Assembly (NCBI GenBank): GCA_934309475.1
Contig: CAKRDK010000009.1
Span: forward strand, 24,677 to 88,676
DNA length: 64,000 nt
Direction of reading: 5' to 3'
From: an uncultured Roseburia sp.
GTDB taxonomy: Bacteria > Bacillota > Clostridia > Lachnospirales > Lachnospiraceae
Shown here: positions 17,314 to 25,742 of the stretch, piece after piece
How the letters are laid out: every line of letters starts with the position of its first letter
Position numbering within the stretch: position 1 is the stretch's first letter
Notes under the pieces: model-generated
What the model was told of the DNA's origin: nothing
Databases searched by the model: none
The model's input: only the letters and a program-made list of their open reading frames with translations
Translations under genes and position numbers: made by a program

Positions 17314-19461
17314 CTAATTCTCTTTCCAGTAAATTTCAACGCGGTCTCCGTCCTGTAACGGTTCCGCAAACTGTGCTTTTCTTCCATTGACCTTTGTCAC
17401 AACGGAACGTCCGCGTGATGCGGACAGGTCAAATGGATACACGTTAAATACGTCCACAAAAATATAATCGCTTTTTCCGGCGAGCGCAATCGGTTCCCCA
17501 TTCACTTCAATGTGAATGACGCCTGCCGTTGCCGGAGTTTCCGCCGGCTCGTCAGCTTTTTCTGTATTCTCCACAGGTTCCACTGTCCGTTCTGTCTCAT
17601 TCGATTCATTCGTTTCATTCGTTTCATTTAATACGTTTGAATCATTCGTTTCCGCAGCCTCTTCTGTCTCCGCTTCTTCCGGCTGGTAAGCCACCGCATA
17701 AGACTGCACCGTCCACTCAATCGTGAAATTCTCATAGACTAAAGTATCTAACGTAGCCACCCGGTTGTTCACCATAATCTGATGATCCATGTCAAGCTGC
17801 ACATCCATGAACTCTGCAACCTGACCGACTGTGTAGAAACTTCTCGTCTCGATTTTATCGTTTTCCTGAATCTGGTAGGTCGGCGGCTCTAAGCTGCCAT
17901 TGACCTCGACAAACTTCGGACAGGAAACATTTTTCCCATTGACCTGGAAGGAAATGCTGCCCTTTGTATATTCGCTTAATTCTTCAATCATGCACTGGGC
18001 ATCTGCTCCGCTTGTGGAAGGTTCAATTACAATATCACTGTTTGGCTCTAACGGTGTATTGATATTGACAATCTTATCATTCATGCTGACAATCGCAGAT
18101 TCTCCCGGTTCTCCACGCACAACCCTTGCCACGCCGTTGACCGTAAAGTTAATCTCTTTTCCTCGTTTCGGGAAAAGTTCATCATTCGGAAATCCCGCCT
18201 GAAGCGCTGCATCTACAATCGTAAGTCTGTTATTATCATACAGCTTGATACGCTCTCCGTTGAAACGTACCATGATAAAGTTATTTCTCTGGTCGTAATA
18301 ATTCAGACAGATTCCAATCGGTGTAACCAAAAGAGGATCTTTCTTAATCTCAGGCTGTTCAAATGTAACCTCCTGCAAGACCTCTTCTCCACGCAGGGCA
18401 ACACGCTCCTGTGGGAGTCCTAATTTCTTCGCAAGCATCTCCGTAAAGCCGTGAATCTTTCCGCCACCGCCAACTACAAACGTAGCGCTTACACTCTGCT
18501 CTCCGTTCAGTTCCTTTATCTTCTCTGCCACTTCTGTCGTAATTTTATTGACAACCGGCTCCGTCAGCTTCCACACTTCCTCCGATGGAATGGTGTGTTC
18601 AATGCTCATAATATCTTTGTATGTAATCTCTTTTTCCGTTCCGGAAGTCAGTTTGATATGTTCCGCAGTCTTAAAGTCAACGAGATAATGCTGCACAATC
18701 AGTTCGGTAATCTCGTCTCCTGCAAACGGAATCATTCCGTAGGCGATAATGCTTCCCTCTTTTGTAATGGAGATATCGGATGTTCCGGCTCCCACATCCA
18801 CAAGACCAATGTTCAGAAGTCTGAAATGCTCCGGGATTGCAACATTGATTGCCGCAATAGGCTCTAAGGTCAAATTTGCCACGGAAAGTCCGGCAATGCC
18901 GACGGCAGCATAAAGTCCGTCTACAACATCCTCCGGCAAAAACGTCACAATAATATCCTCACCGATTTTATTTGCCTTATGGCTCTCCAAATTCGAGAAC
19001 ACTTCCTCGTTCAGATAATATTTTACAACCGAGTAACCGACACAGTAAAATTTGTATTTTGTATCGTTTTTCTCTTTTAAAATATCCTGCGCTTTCTCCA
19101 CACCGAGTAAATCCAGTGTGTGGATATCCTCGCCCTCGACAACCTTTTCTTCCTCAAATTCATGCTCCACAAACGTTGTAATCGTCTTTAACACACGGCC
19201 GGCTGCTGCGATACATACTTCGGTCAGTGGCTGTTCAATCTGTGCTTCTAATTCTTCCTTGACTGCCTGAATCGTTCTTCCGACACGTCCGATATCATGA
19301 ATCTGACCGTCTAACATGGATCTCGTCTCATGCTCTCTTACACACTGGGCTATAACGATAAATTCACCGCCTTCTTTATATCCCACAGTTCCAACTACAT
19401 TTCTCGTACCAATATCCAGTCCGAAAACTAATTGTACTCCCGTTCCTTTTACATCACTCAT
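17314..19461 (-). CDS. FtsA-like actin-fold protein with long C-terminal beta-grasp-like extension
   Basis: 715 residues, much longer than FtsA (about 420). The actin/Hsp70 ATPase core occupies about 10-385: phosphate 1 motif GLDIGTRNVVG, the FtsA-type SHS2 insert, phosphate 2 LVDVGAGTSDIS and adenosine motif VVGGGGKIHG. It is followed by a region of short beta-rich modules (400-600), an Asn/Glu/Thr-rich linker made of NET repeats (about 618-650), and a final domain ending LQDGDRVEIYWKEN, which looks like a ThiS/ubiquitin-like beta-grasp fold. The protein probably works at the membrane in division or envelope assembly. GGAGA precedes the start. It sits between coaE and walJ. Confidence 0.8.
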   Translation of the reverse strand: MSDVKGTGVQLVFGLDIGTRNVVGTVGYKEGGEFIVIAQCVREHETRSMLDGQIHDIGRVGRTIQAVKEELEAQIEQPLTEVCIAAAGRVLKTITTFVEHEFEEEKVVEGEDIHTLDLLGVEKAQDILKEKNDTKYKFYCVGYSVVKYYLNEEVFSNLESHKANKIGEDIIVTFLPEDVVDGLYAAVGIAGLSVANLTLEPIAAINVAIPEHFRLLNIGLVDVGAGTSDISITKEGSIIAYGMIPFAGDEITELIVQHYLVDFKTAEHIKLTSGTEKEITYKDIMSIEHTIPSEEVWKLTEPVVNKITTEVAEKIKELNGEQSVSATFVVGGGGKIHGFTEMLAKKLGLPQERVALRGEEVLQEVTFEQPEIKKDPLLVTPIGICLNYYDQRNNFIMVRFNGERIKLYDNNRLTIVDAALQAGFPNDELFPKRGKEINFTVNGVARVVRGEPGESAIVSMNDKIVNINTPLEPNSDIVIEPSTSGADAQCMIEELSEYTKGSISFQVNGKNVSCPKFVEVNGSLEPPTYQIQENDKIETRSFYTVGQVAEFMDVQLDMDHQIMVNNRVATLDTLVYENFTIEWTVQSYAVAYQPEEAETEEAAETNDSNVLNETNETNESNETERTVEPVENTEKADEPAETPATAGVIHIEVNGEPIALAGKSDYIFVDVFNVYPFDLSASRGRSVVTKVNGRKAQFAEPLQDGDRVEIYWKEN

Positions 19462-19506
19462 CCGCTGTATCTCCTCTTGGTCTCTTTTTCCAAAATCTGC
19501 TGCTTA

Positions 19507-20097
19507 TCAGCGCAGCTGCTCTTCAATCTGCCGGCAGGCATCCTCATAACTTCCGTTATTGTCAATCACTGCTTTACAATGCTCTCTGTATACTTCCTCT
19601 TTTAGCTGGCTTGCAAATATCTGATGTACTTTTTCCTTCGAATAACCACGCGATTCCATCAGGCGTTTCTCCCTGTTTTCCTCACTCGTATAAATGTACC
19701 AGAGTTCATCACATATCGTATCGTAATGTTCCTCTATCAGAAGAGCCGCCTCTAAAATCAAAAGTTCTAATTCCCCTTTTTGTCTCTCTTCCTCTGCTGC
19801 CTGTATGACATACTCTTTCACAGCGGGATGCACAATGGCGTTGAGCTTCTCACGCTTGTCTGCATCCGAAAAAATGACCTGTGCCATCTTTCCCCTGTCA
19901 AAACTGCCATCCGGCAGATAGATATCTTCCTGTCCAAAACATTGCTTTAATCTATCATAGCACGAAGTTCCCGGTTTCATCAAGTCATGCGCAATTTCAT
20001 CTGCAAGCATCACCCTCGTGTGCTCCATCTTGGAAAAATAGTCAAGAATGGCTGATTTTCCGGCTCCGACGCCTCCCGTAATTCCAATAAATCTCAC
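19507..20097 (-). CDS. coaE: dephospho-CoA kinase
   Basis: A 196-residue P-loop kinase for the last step of coenzyme A synthesis. Walker A GGVGAGKS lies at about 7-14; then ADEIAHDLM and the IVHPAV motif typical of CoaE. The GTG start at 20097 is supported by AAGGA 7 bases upstream. It lies directly after polA, a common arrangement in Firmicutes. Confidence 0.95.
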   Translation of the reverse strand: MRFIGITGGVGAGKSAILDYFSKMEHTRVMLADEIAHDLMKPGTSCYDRLKQCFGQEDIYLPDGSFDRGKMAQVIFSDADKREKLNAIVHPAVKEYVIQAAEEERQKGELELLILEAALLIEEHYDTICDELWYIYTSEENREKRLMESRGYSKEKVHQIFASQLKEEVYREHCKAVIDNNGSYEDACRQIEEQLR

Positions 20098-20129
20098 TGT
20101 TTGTTCCTTCCATTTTCCCAGAATATACT

Positions 20130-22856
20130 TTATTTTGCCTCATACCAGTCTTTTCCGGTATGGCTGTCAATCTCAAGCGTGACGCTCAAATCTGCCGCAT
20201 GGTGCATCTCTTCTTCTAAAATCTTTGCCACCTGTGCTTCTTCCTCAAGGGCGGTCTCAATCAAAAGTTCATCGTGCACCTGTAAAATCAGGCGTGACTT
20301 TAATCCCTCTTTGATTAATCTGTCGTGCACGCGGTTCATCGCAATCTTGATAATGTCCGCGGCGGTTCCCTGAATCGGCGAATTCATTGCGACACGTTCT
20401 CCAAAAGAGCGCTGCATAAAGTTGCTGGAGCTAAGTTCCGGCACCGGACGGATTCTGCCAAACATTGTCTTCACAACGCCGGTCTTTTTCGCCTGCTCTA
20501 CCAGGTCATCTAAAAATTCTTTAATCTTCGGATAGGTCTCAAAATAACGCTCAATGTACTCCTGCGCTTCTTTTTTGCTGATACTTAAATCCTGACTCAA
20601 TCCAAAGGAACTGATACCGTATACAATACCAAAGTTTACCGCTTTTGCGTTTCTTCTCTGTAAGTCTGTCACTTCCTCAAATGGAATGTGGAATACCTGG
20701 GAAGCCGTAATACGGTGAATATCCTGCGCTTCACGGTACGCTTCGATTAATTTCTCGTCCCCTGACATATGTGCAAGCACACGCAGCTCAATCTGGGAAT
20801 AATCGGCATCCATGAACTCATATCCTTCTGCCGGAAGAAATGTTTTACGAATCAGTCTTCCAAGCTCAATTCGCATCGGGATATTCTGCAAATTCGGTTC
20901 TGTACTACTCAATCTTCCGGTCACCGTGATAGTCTGGTTAAAATTCGTATGAATCCTGCCATCTTCACGGATATAATTTGCAAGTCCGTCCGCGTAAGTG
21001 GATTTTAATTTGGTAAGCTGACGGTACTCTAAAATATCCGCCACAATCGGGTAGTCCGGTGCAAGTTTGTCTAATACATCCGCAGCCGTCGAATATCCGG
21101 TCTTTGTCTTCTTTCCGTTCGGCATCTCTAACTTTTCGAATAGGATAACGCCAAGCTGTTTCGGCGAATTGATATTGAACTCTTTTCCGGCTTCTCCGTA
21201 GATTTTTGTCTCAAGTTCGTCAATCCGAACCGAAAGCTTCTCTCCGTACTCTTTCAGTGCACCTGCGTCGCAGATAATGCCTTCTTTTTCCATGTCTGCT
21301 AAGGTATAAACTAACGGAAGCTCAATCTCTTCATAAAGCTTTGTCATGCCTTCTTTTTCAAGTTCCGCAGAAAGCTTCTCCTGTGTTCTCCATGCGGTAT
21401 ATGCCTGATAGCAGACATATTTTAAAAACTCTTCCGGTTTTTCTTTCTCCGCATCCTCTAACCCAAGTTTGCCAAGCAAATCCGTGCGTGAGGACAGATA
21501 CAAATTCGCATAATCTTTTGCAATATCCTCGTATGGATATTCATTTTTTAACGGATTTAAAAGATATGCTGCAATCACACCATCAAAAATACATCCCTGT
21601 CTAAGCTGTCCGTTCTCCTTGCAGTCCGACAGCCCAAGCAGGCTTACCTGTGGCTTCAAATCGAGTGTTACAAAGGAATCTGCTTCACATTCTGAAAGCA
21701 AAGAGATGATTTCACCGGATGAAAGTGCTTCCGATGCTTTCAGATAATATGTGTCTTCCTCTCCAAAAGAAACTGCCATTCCTAAAAACTGCTGTTCCTC
21801 CACCACTTCAAACAGGCTCATCTGTCCTGACTTCTCGGTGTGTTTTCCCTTACTCTTTCCGTTAAAAGGTATCATGGAAAAAGCAAGTCTCTTTCCCTTT
21901 GCAGCCGCAAAAATCTTTGTGGCTTCTTTTTTATCCGTCACGGTTTTAAAATACTGTTCTGCATCATTCTGCGGTGCTTCCACCTCAAAACGGTTCAACA
22001 GATTCTTAAATTCTAAGCGTTTGCACATCAGATATGCCTGTTCTGTATACAAATCTGAAATCTGTTCTAATCTGGCATCCGATAACTTGTATACAACCGG
22101 CGCATCAATGTCAATTGTCGCTAATGTTTTACTCATCTGCGCCATATCGTAATGTTCTCTTAAGTTATTGCTTGCGCGCGGCGGCTTCACCTCGTCCACA
22201 TGCGCATATGCATTCTCAATACTTCCATACTGCACAATAAGATTGGTCGCTGTCTTCTCACCGATGCCCTGCACTCCCGGAATATTATCCGCCGTATCTC
22301 CCATCAGTGCCTTAACGTCAATAAACTGCAGAGGTGTGACCTGATAACGTTCCAACACATCCGCAGCATTGTAATTCTCAATCTCGGTTCCGGTTCTCTT
22401 CGTCTTTGGAATCCGAATCTTAATATGGTCTGTCGCAAGCTGTAAAAGGTCACGGTCTCCGGAGACAACGGACACTTCCACACCCTCGGCTTCACTTCTT
22501 TTTGCAATGGTTCCGAGCAAATCATCCGCCTCATAGCCCTCCATGGTGACGACCGTAACTCCCATTGCCTCTAACATCTCTTTCATCAAAGGTACCTGCT
22601 GTCTCAATTCATCTGCCATCGGTTTTCTTGTACCCTTGTATTCCGCAAACATTTTATGGCGGAAAGTTGGTGCTGATAAATCAAATGCCACCGTCAGATA
22701 ATCCGGCTTCTCTTCCTCTAGAATCTTGAACATGATATTTAAGAATCCATACACTGCATTCGTGTGCAGCCCCTCCGAATTCGTCAAATCCGGGATTCCA
22801 AAAAATGCCCTGTTCAAAATACTGTGTCCATCTATCAATACTAACTTTTCGCTCAT
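20130..22856 (-). CDS. polA: DNA polymerase I
   Basis: 908 residues. The 5' nuclease domain (1-290) has the metal site motifs GYEADDLLGTIA and GDRDLLQLA and the helix-hairpin-helix DNIPGVQGIGEKTA. The central 3'-5' exonuclease domain (about 310-500) has lost its catalytic acidic residues: no FDTET-like motif is present. The polymerase domain has motif A DADYSQIELRVLAHMSGD, motif B RRNAKAVNFGIVYG and motif C VHDELLIE. It fills gaps and removes RNA primers. It probably has no proofreading, as in many Gram-positive relatives. Confidence 0.97.
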   Translation of the reverse strand: MSEKLVLIDGHSILNRAFFGIPDLTNSEGLHTNAVYGFLNIMFKILEEEKPDYLTVAFDLSAPTFRHKMFAEYKGTRKPMADELRQQVPLMKEMLEAMGVTVVTMEGYEADDLLGTIAKRSEAEGVEVSVVSGDRDLLQLATDHIKIRIPKTKRTGTEIENYNAADVLERYQVTPLQFIDVKALMGDTADNIPGVQGIGEKTATNLIVQYGSIENAYAHVDEVKPPRASNNLREHYDMAQMSKTLATIDIDAPVVYKLSDARLEQISDLYTEQAYLMCKRLEFKNLLNRFEVEAPQNDAEQYFKTVTDKKEATKIFAAAKGKRLAFSMIPFNGKSKGKHTEKSGQMSLFEVVEEQQFLGMAVSFGEEDTYYLKASEALSSGEIISLLSECEADSFVTLDLKPQVSLLGLSDCKENGQLRQGCIFDGVIAAYLLNPLKNEYPYEDIAKDYANLYLSSRTDLLGKLGLEDAEKEKPEEFLKYVCYQAYTAWRTQEKLSAELEKEGMTKLYEEIELPLVYTLADMEKEGIICDAGALKEYGEKLSVRIDELETKIYGEAGKEFNINSPKQLGVILFEKLEMPNGKKTKTGYSTAADVLDKLAPDYPIVADILEYRQLTKLKSTYADGLANYIREDGRIHTNFNQTITVTGRLSSTEPNLQNIPMRIELGRLIRKTFLPAEGYEFMDADYSQIELRVLAHMSGDEKLIEAYREAQDIHRITASQVFHIPFEEVTDLQRRNAKAVNFGIVYGISSFGLSQDLSISKKEAQEYIERYFETYPKIKEFLDDLVEQAKKTGVVKTMFGRIRPVPELSSSNFMQRSFGERVAMNSPIQGTAADIIKIAMNRVHDRLIKEGLKSRLILQVHDELLIETALEEEAQVAKILEEEMHHAADLSVTLEIDSHTGKDWYEAK

Positions 22857-22874
22857 AAATTCTTTGCCTTTCTT

Positions 22875-24668
22875 TTAAATCGCTCTTGTATAATATTTCA
22901 GCCACTCATTTTCTTCCGCTGTCATATACGGAGAGAGTGTCTCGTAAACTTTTTTGTGATAATCATTTAATAACTGACGCTCTTTCTTCGTCATCAGTTC
23001 CGGGTCGATTGCATCTAAGTCAATCGGTGCGTACGTGATATTCTCAAATTCCATGAACTGTCCGTACTCATTCTTCTCTGCTTTCTTGCAGACTAATTCA
23101 TTCTCTGTACGAATACCATATTTGCCCTCTAAATATACACCAGGCTCATCTGTGGTAATCATGCCTTCCTCTAAGGTTCCGCTGTCGTGACGCTCCGGTA
23201 CCACTCTCCAGCGGAATCCGTTTGGTCCTTCATGCACATTCAGCACATAACCGACACCATGTCCAGTACCACATTTGTAGTCAATTCCAAGTTCCCACAA
23301 TGGTCCGCGGGATAAAATGTCCAGATTTAATCCGGAACATCCATATAAAAATTTGGCATTCGCAAGGTTTAAATTAGAACGGCATACTGTCGTAAAATGA
23401 AGTCTCATCTCGTCTGTAATCGGTCCTAATGCCATGGTTCTTGTGATGTCCGTTGTTCCCTCATAATAATGTCCGCCGGAATCCACAAGGAGAAATCCTT
23501 CCGGTTTCAATTCCGTATCAGACTCCGGTGTTGCAGAATAATGCATCATTGCTGCATTGGCACCGTAAGCGGAAATCGTTCCGAAACTTAAATCCAGGAA
23601 GTTGTCCTGCTCTCTTCTGCGGTCTGCAAGATAATCGGAAGCTGAAATCTCGGTTATCTTCTGCTTTCCGATGTTCTGTTTCAGCCAGTACATGAACTTG
23701 GTAAAGGCAACACCGTCTTTTACATGCGCCATGCGTGTATTGTCGACCTCTGTGCGGTTCTTGATGGCACGCATTAATTCCGTCGGATTATCACGGTCAA
23801 TCATCTCAACGCCTTCTGCTAAATTGTTGTAAATGCGGTAGTTCACACCGGATTTATTTAAAAGCACTTTTGTAGTTGCAAGTATTTTCTCTGCTTCTTC
23901 GTAGATTGCATCGTACGGTTTTGTCTTAATATCGTTTTCTTTTAAATATGCCCGTACTTTTTCATCTAATACCTCTTCCTGTAAAAACCAGGTGCAGCTG
24001 CTTTTCGTCAATAATAAATAAGAAAGCACAACCGGCACATGTTCAATATCTCCGCCTCTGACATTCAAAAGCCATGCAATATCGTAAAGACAGGTAATGA
24101 TATGGGCATCTGCTCCTGCTTCCTCCATCTTCTCACGAACTCTTGCAATCTTACTCTTTGTGCTCTCTCCAGAATATTTCTCCTCCAGAATGAATACCGG
24201 TGCCTTCGACAATGCCGGACGGTCTTCCCAGATAAGGTCAATTAAATCTTCTTCCACATAGAGCTTTGCTTCTTTTTTCTCTGCAATCTGCTGCCACTCC
24301 TCGCCGAGCCGGCTGTTTACGACACGACCGTCAAATCCGAGACAGCCGCCTTTCTCCAGCTTGTCTTCGACAAATTCCGTTACCGTCGGAACACCTTCTT
24401 CTCCCATGCGGAACAATGTGACGGTGCTTCCCTGTAACTGCTTCTCTGCCTGGACAAAATAACGTCCGTCTGTCCAGAGTCCCGCTTCCTCTAACGTAAT
24501 CACTGCTGTTCCGGCAGAACCTGTAAAACCTGTGATAAAGGTTCTTGCCTTAAAGTGTTCCCCTACATATTCTGATTCATGAAAATCTGCTGTCGGAACC
24601 ACATATACGGTGATTCCTCTTTTTCTCATCTCGCTGCGCAGTGCAGCTAATCTCTCCACTACTGTCAT
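22875..24668 (-). CDS. pepP: Xaa-Pro aminopeptidase (aminopeptidase P family, M24)
   Basis: 597 residues, the long three-domain form. Two creatinase-like N-terminal domains (1-160, 165-310) precede a pita-bread M24 domain with the metal ligands in DSGGHYYEGTTDITRT (two Asp), GTGHGVGYVLNVHEGP (His) and TTDEPGVY / RTENELV (two Glu). It removes N-terminal residues preceding proline; no signal peptide, so cytoplasmic. The gap to polA is 18 bp. Confidence 0.93.
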   Translation of the reverse strand: MTVVERLAALRSEMRKRGITVYVVPTADFHESEYVGEHFKARTFITGFTGSAGTAVITLEEAGLWTDGRYFVQAEKQLQGSTVTLFRMGEEGVPTVTEFVEDKLEKGGCLGFDGRVVNSRLGEEWQQIAEKKEAKLYVEEDLIDLIWEDRPALSKAPVFILEEKYSGESTKSKIARVREKMEEAGADAHIITCLYDIAWLLNVRGGDIEHVPVVLSYLLLTKSSCTWFLQEEVLDEKVRAYLKENDIKTKPYDAIYEEAEKILATTKVLLNKSGVNYRIYNNLAEGVEMIDRDNPTELMRAIKNRTEVDNTRMAHVKDGVAFTKFMYWLKQNIGKQKITEISASDYLADRRREQDNFLDLSFGTISAYGANAAMMHYSATPESDTELKPEGFLLVDSGGHYYEGTTDITRTMALGPITDEMRLHFTTVCRSNLNLANAKFLYGCSGLNLDILSRGPLWELGIDYKCGTGHGVGYVLNVHEGPNGFRWRVVPERHDSGTLEEGMITTDEPGVYLEGKYGIRTENELVCKKAEKNEYGQFMEFENITYAPIDLDAIDPELMTKKERQLLNDYHKKVYETLSPYMTAEENEWLKYYTRAI

Positions 24669-24722
24669 CCTTATCCTTACCTTTCCCGCTAAATGTTCTT
24701 CTGCGTTATCTCTATCTGTCCT

Positions 24723-25184
24723 TTAATTCTGTGAATATTCAAAAAACTTCGTATCAATCTCCGGATAAGAACGTTTCAGGGAAATCGGCTTTCCTGCACG
24801 TGTCAGAAAGCAATGGGAACTTCTTCCGGTTGTACGGACCTCTCCTGTCTCCTTATCTCTCATAATATATTCTACTTCCATCTTGATTCCATTATATTTT
24901 GCAAGCTTCGTCTCAATTACAACCACATCATCAAAATGAACCATGCTTCTGTATTCACATGAAATAGAAAGCACCGGGCTGATAATCTCCATCGCTTCCA
25001 TCTCTTTGTAGCTGAGTCCCATCTGCTCCATCAAATCCATTCTCGCTTCTTCCATCCATTTGATGTAATTGGAATGATGAATAATCCCCATCTGGTCTGT
25101 CTCATAATATTTTGCATGATGTTCATATGGTCTGATTTTAATCTCAGGCGCACCTTCGTAAACTTCTACATCTCTTCCTGCCAT
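24723..25184 (-). CDS. acyl-CoA thioesterase, hot-dog fold (YbgC/FadM type)
   Basis: 153 residues. The single hot-dog domain contains YETDQMGIIHHSNYIKWMEEARMD, the catalytic-Asp motif of the 4-hydroxybenzoyl-CoA thioesterase/YbgC family, with the long central helix. It cleaves acyl-CoA or acyl-ACP; the chain preference is not readable. The start at 25184 is chosen because AAAGGTG lies upstream; an upstream TTG at 25250 lacks a ribosome site. It follows the 33-residue microprotein gene. Confidence 0.85.
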   Translation of the reverse strand: MAGRDVEVYEGAPEIKIRPYEHHAKYYETDQMGIIHHSNYIKWMEEARMDLMEQMGLSYKEMEAMEIISPVLSISCEYRSMVHFDDVVVIETKLAKYNGIKMEVEYIMRDKETGEVRTTGRSSHCFLTRAGKPISLKRSYPEIDTKFFEYSQN

Positions 25185-25258
25185 ATCTGTCACACCTTTC
25201 TTCTTTTTGTCTACAAAACTTACCGTTCCATTATCCCACAGACGCTGCAAAATTTCAA

Positions 25259-25360
25259 TTATTCTTCAAAATATTCGCGATAATCTTCCTCATCTGCAAA
25301 CAGCATATACTGTCCATTTACAAATCCCATATAACCAGCTTCTACAACATATCCTTTCAT
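25259..25360 (-). CDS. 33-residue microprotein
   Basis: Begins MKGYVVEAGYMGFV and ends in an acidic, aromatic tail (DEEDYREYFEE). AAAAGGAGTG lies 8 bases before the ATG, a strong ribosome site. There is no signal or membrane helix; the Gly/Tyr pattern (GYMGFVNGQYMLF) suggests a small beta hairpin. I recall similar short unnamed proteins in Lachnospiraceae genomes but know no function. The ribosome site lies inside a long inverted repeat (25366-25420), implying translational or attenuation control. It ends 75 bp before the thioesterase start and may share its transcript. Confidence 0.7.
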   Translation of the reverse strand: MKGYVVEAGYMGFVNGQYMLFADEEDYREYFEE

Positions 25361-25365
25361 AAAAA

Positions 25366-25420
25366 ATACACTCCTTTTCTCAAAAACTTTTTCGTTCTCT
25401 TCTTGATAAAAGGAGTGTAT
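25366..25420 (-). promoter_or_regulatory. hairpin covering the microprotein ribosome-binding site
   Basis: A perfect 13-bp inverted repeat (ATACACTCCTTTT at 25366-25378 against AAAAGGAGTGTAT at 25408-25420, 29-nt loop). On the minus-strand RNA the upstream arm carries an anti-Shine-Dalgarno (CTCCTTTT), the downstream arm carries the Shine-Dalgarno, and six U residues follow just before the AUG. It could mask the ribosome site or act as a terminator. Confidence 0.65.
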
Positions 25421-25742
25421 CAGATATATAGTCCCATAAAACGGACTTTAGTATGGAATTTTCATCTTTTTTTCTACATAGCGAAAGGCAGCCGGGGTGG
25501 CTGCCTTTCTTAGGAGAAGGTATTTTACTATGGGGTAATAGTAAAATTATATATAATGTATTGGGGGGTTTTTACAGGTATTATAATACCATGACCCGCG
25601 CAATCGGTGTGCACAAAGATTCACTTTTTTTCGACCTTTTTTTATTCAACTTGTATACAAGAAATTCGGTTCTGTGAAAAATTGCTATCATTCTGTCGGA
25701 AACTGATATTTGATTTTCAGTTTCTTTTGTAATCCGCCATTT
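25421..25742. other. gene-free stretch with several palindromes
   Basis: No convincing gene. It holds: AGTCCC/GGACT hairpin (25430-25447); an 11-bp hairpin GAAAGGCAGCC / GGCTGCCTTTC (25482-25508); a perfect 10-bp repeat ATTTTACTAT / ATAGTAAAAT with 6-nt loop (25522-25547); the perfect palindrome GGTATTATAATACC (25577-25590); and CTTGTATACAAG (25650-25661), a GntR-operator-like palindrome. Confidence 0.55.
25699..25728 (+). terminator. plus-strand terminator-like hairpin
   Basis: GAAACTGA, 10-nt loop, TCAGTTTC, then TTTTG. It points to a possible plus-strand transcript from the preceding gene-free stretch. Confidence 0.4.

Noticed and set aside
25453..25677. 74-codon plus-strand frame
   Set aside because: No ribosome site; it spans several palindromes and has implausible composition.
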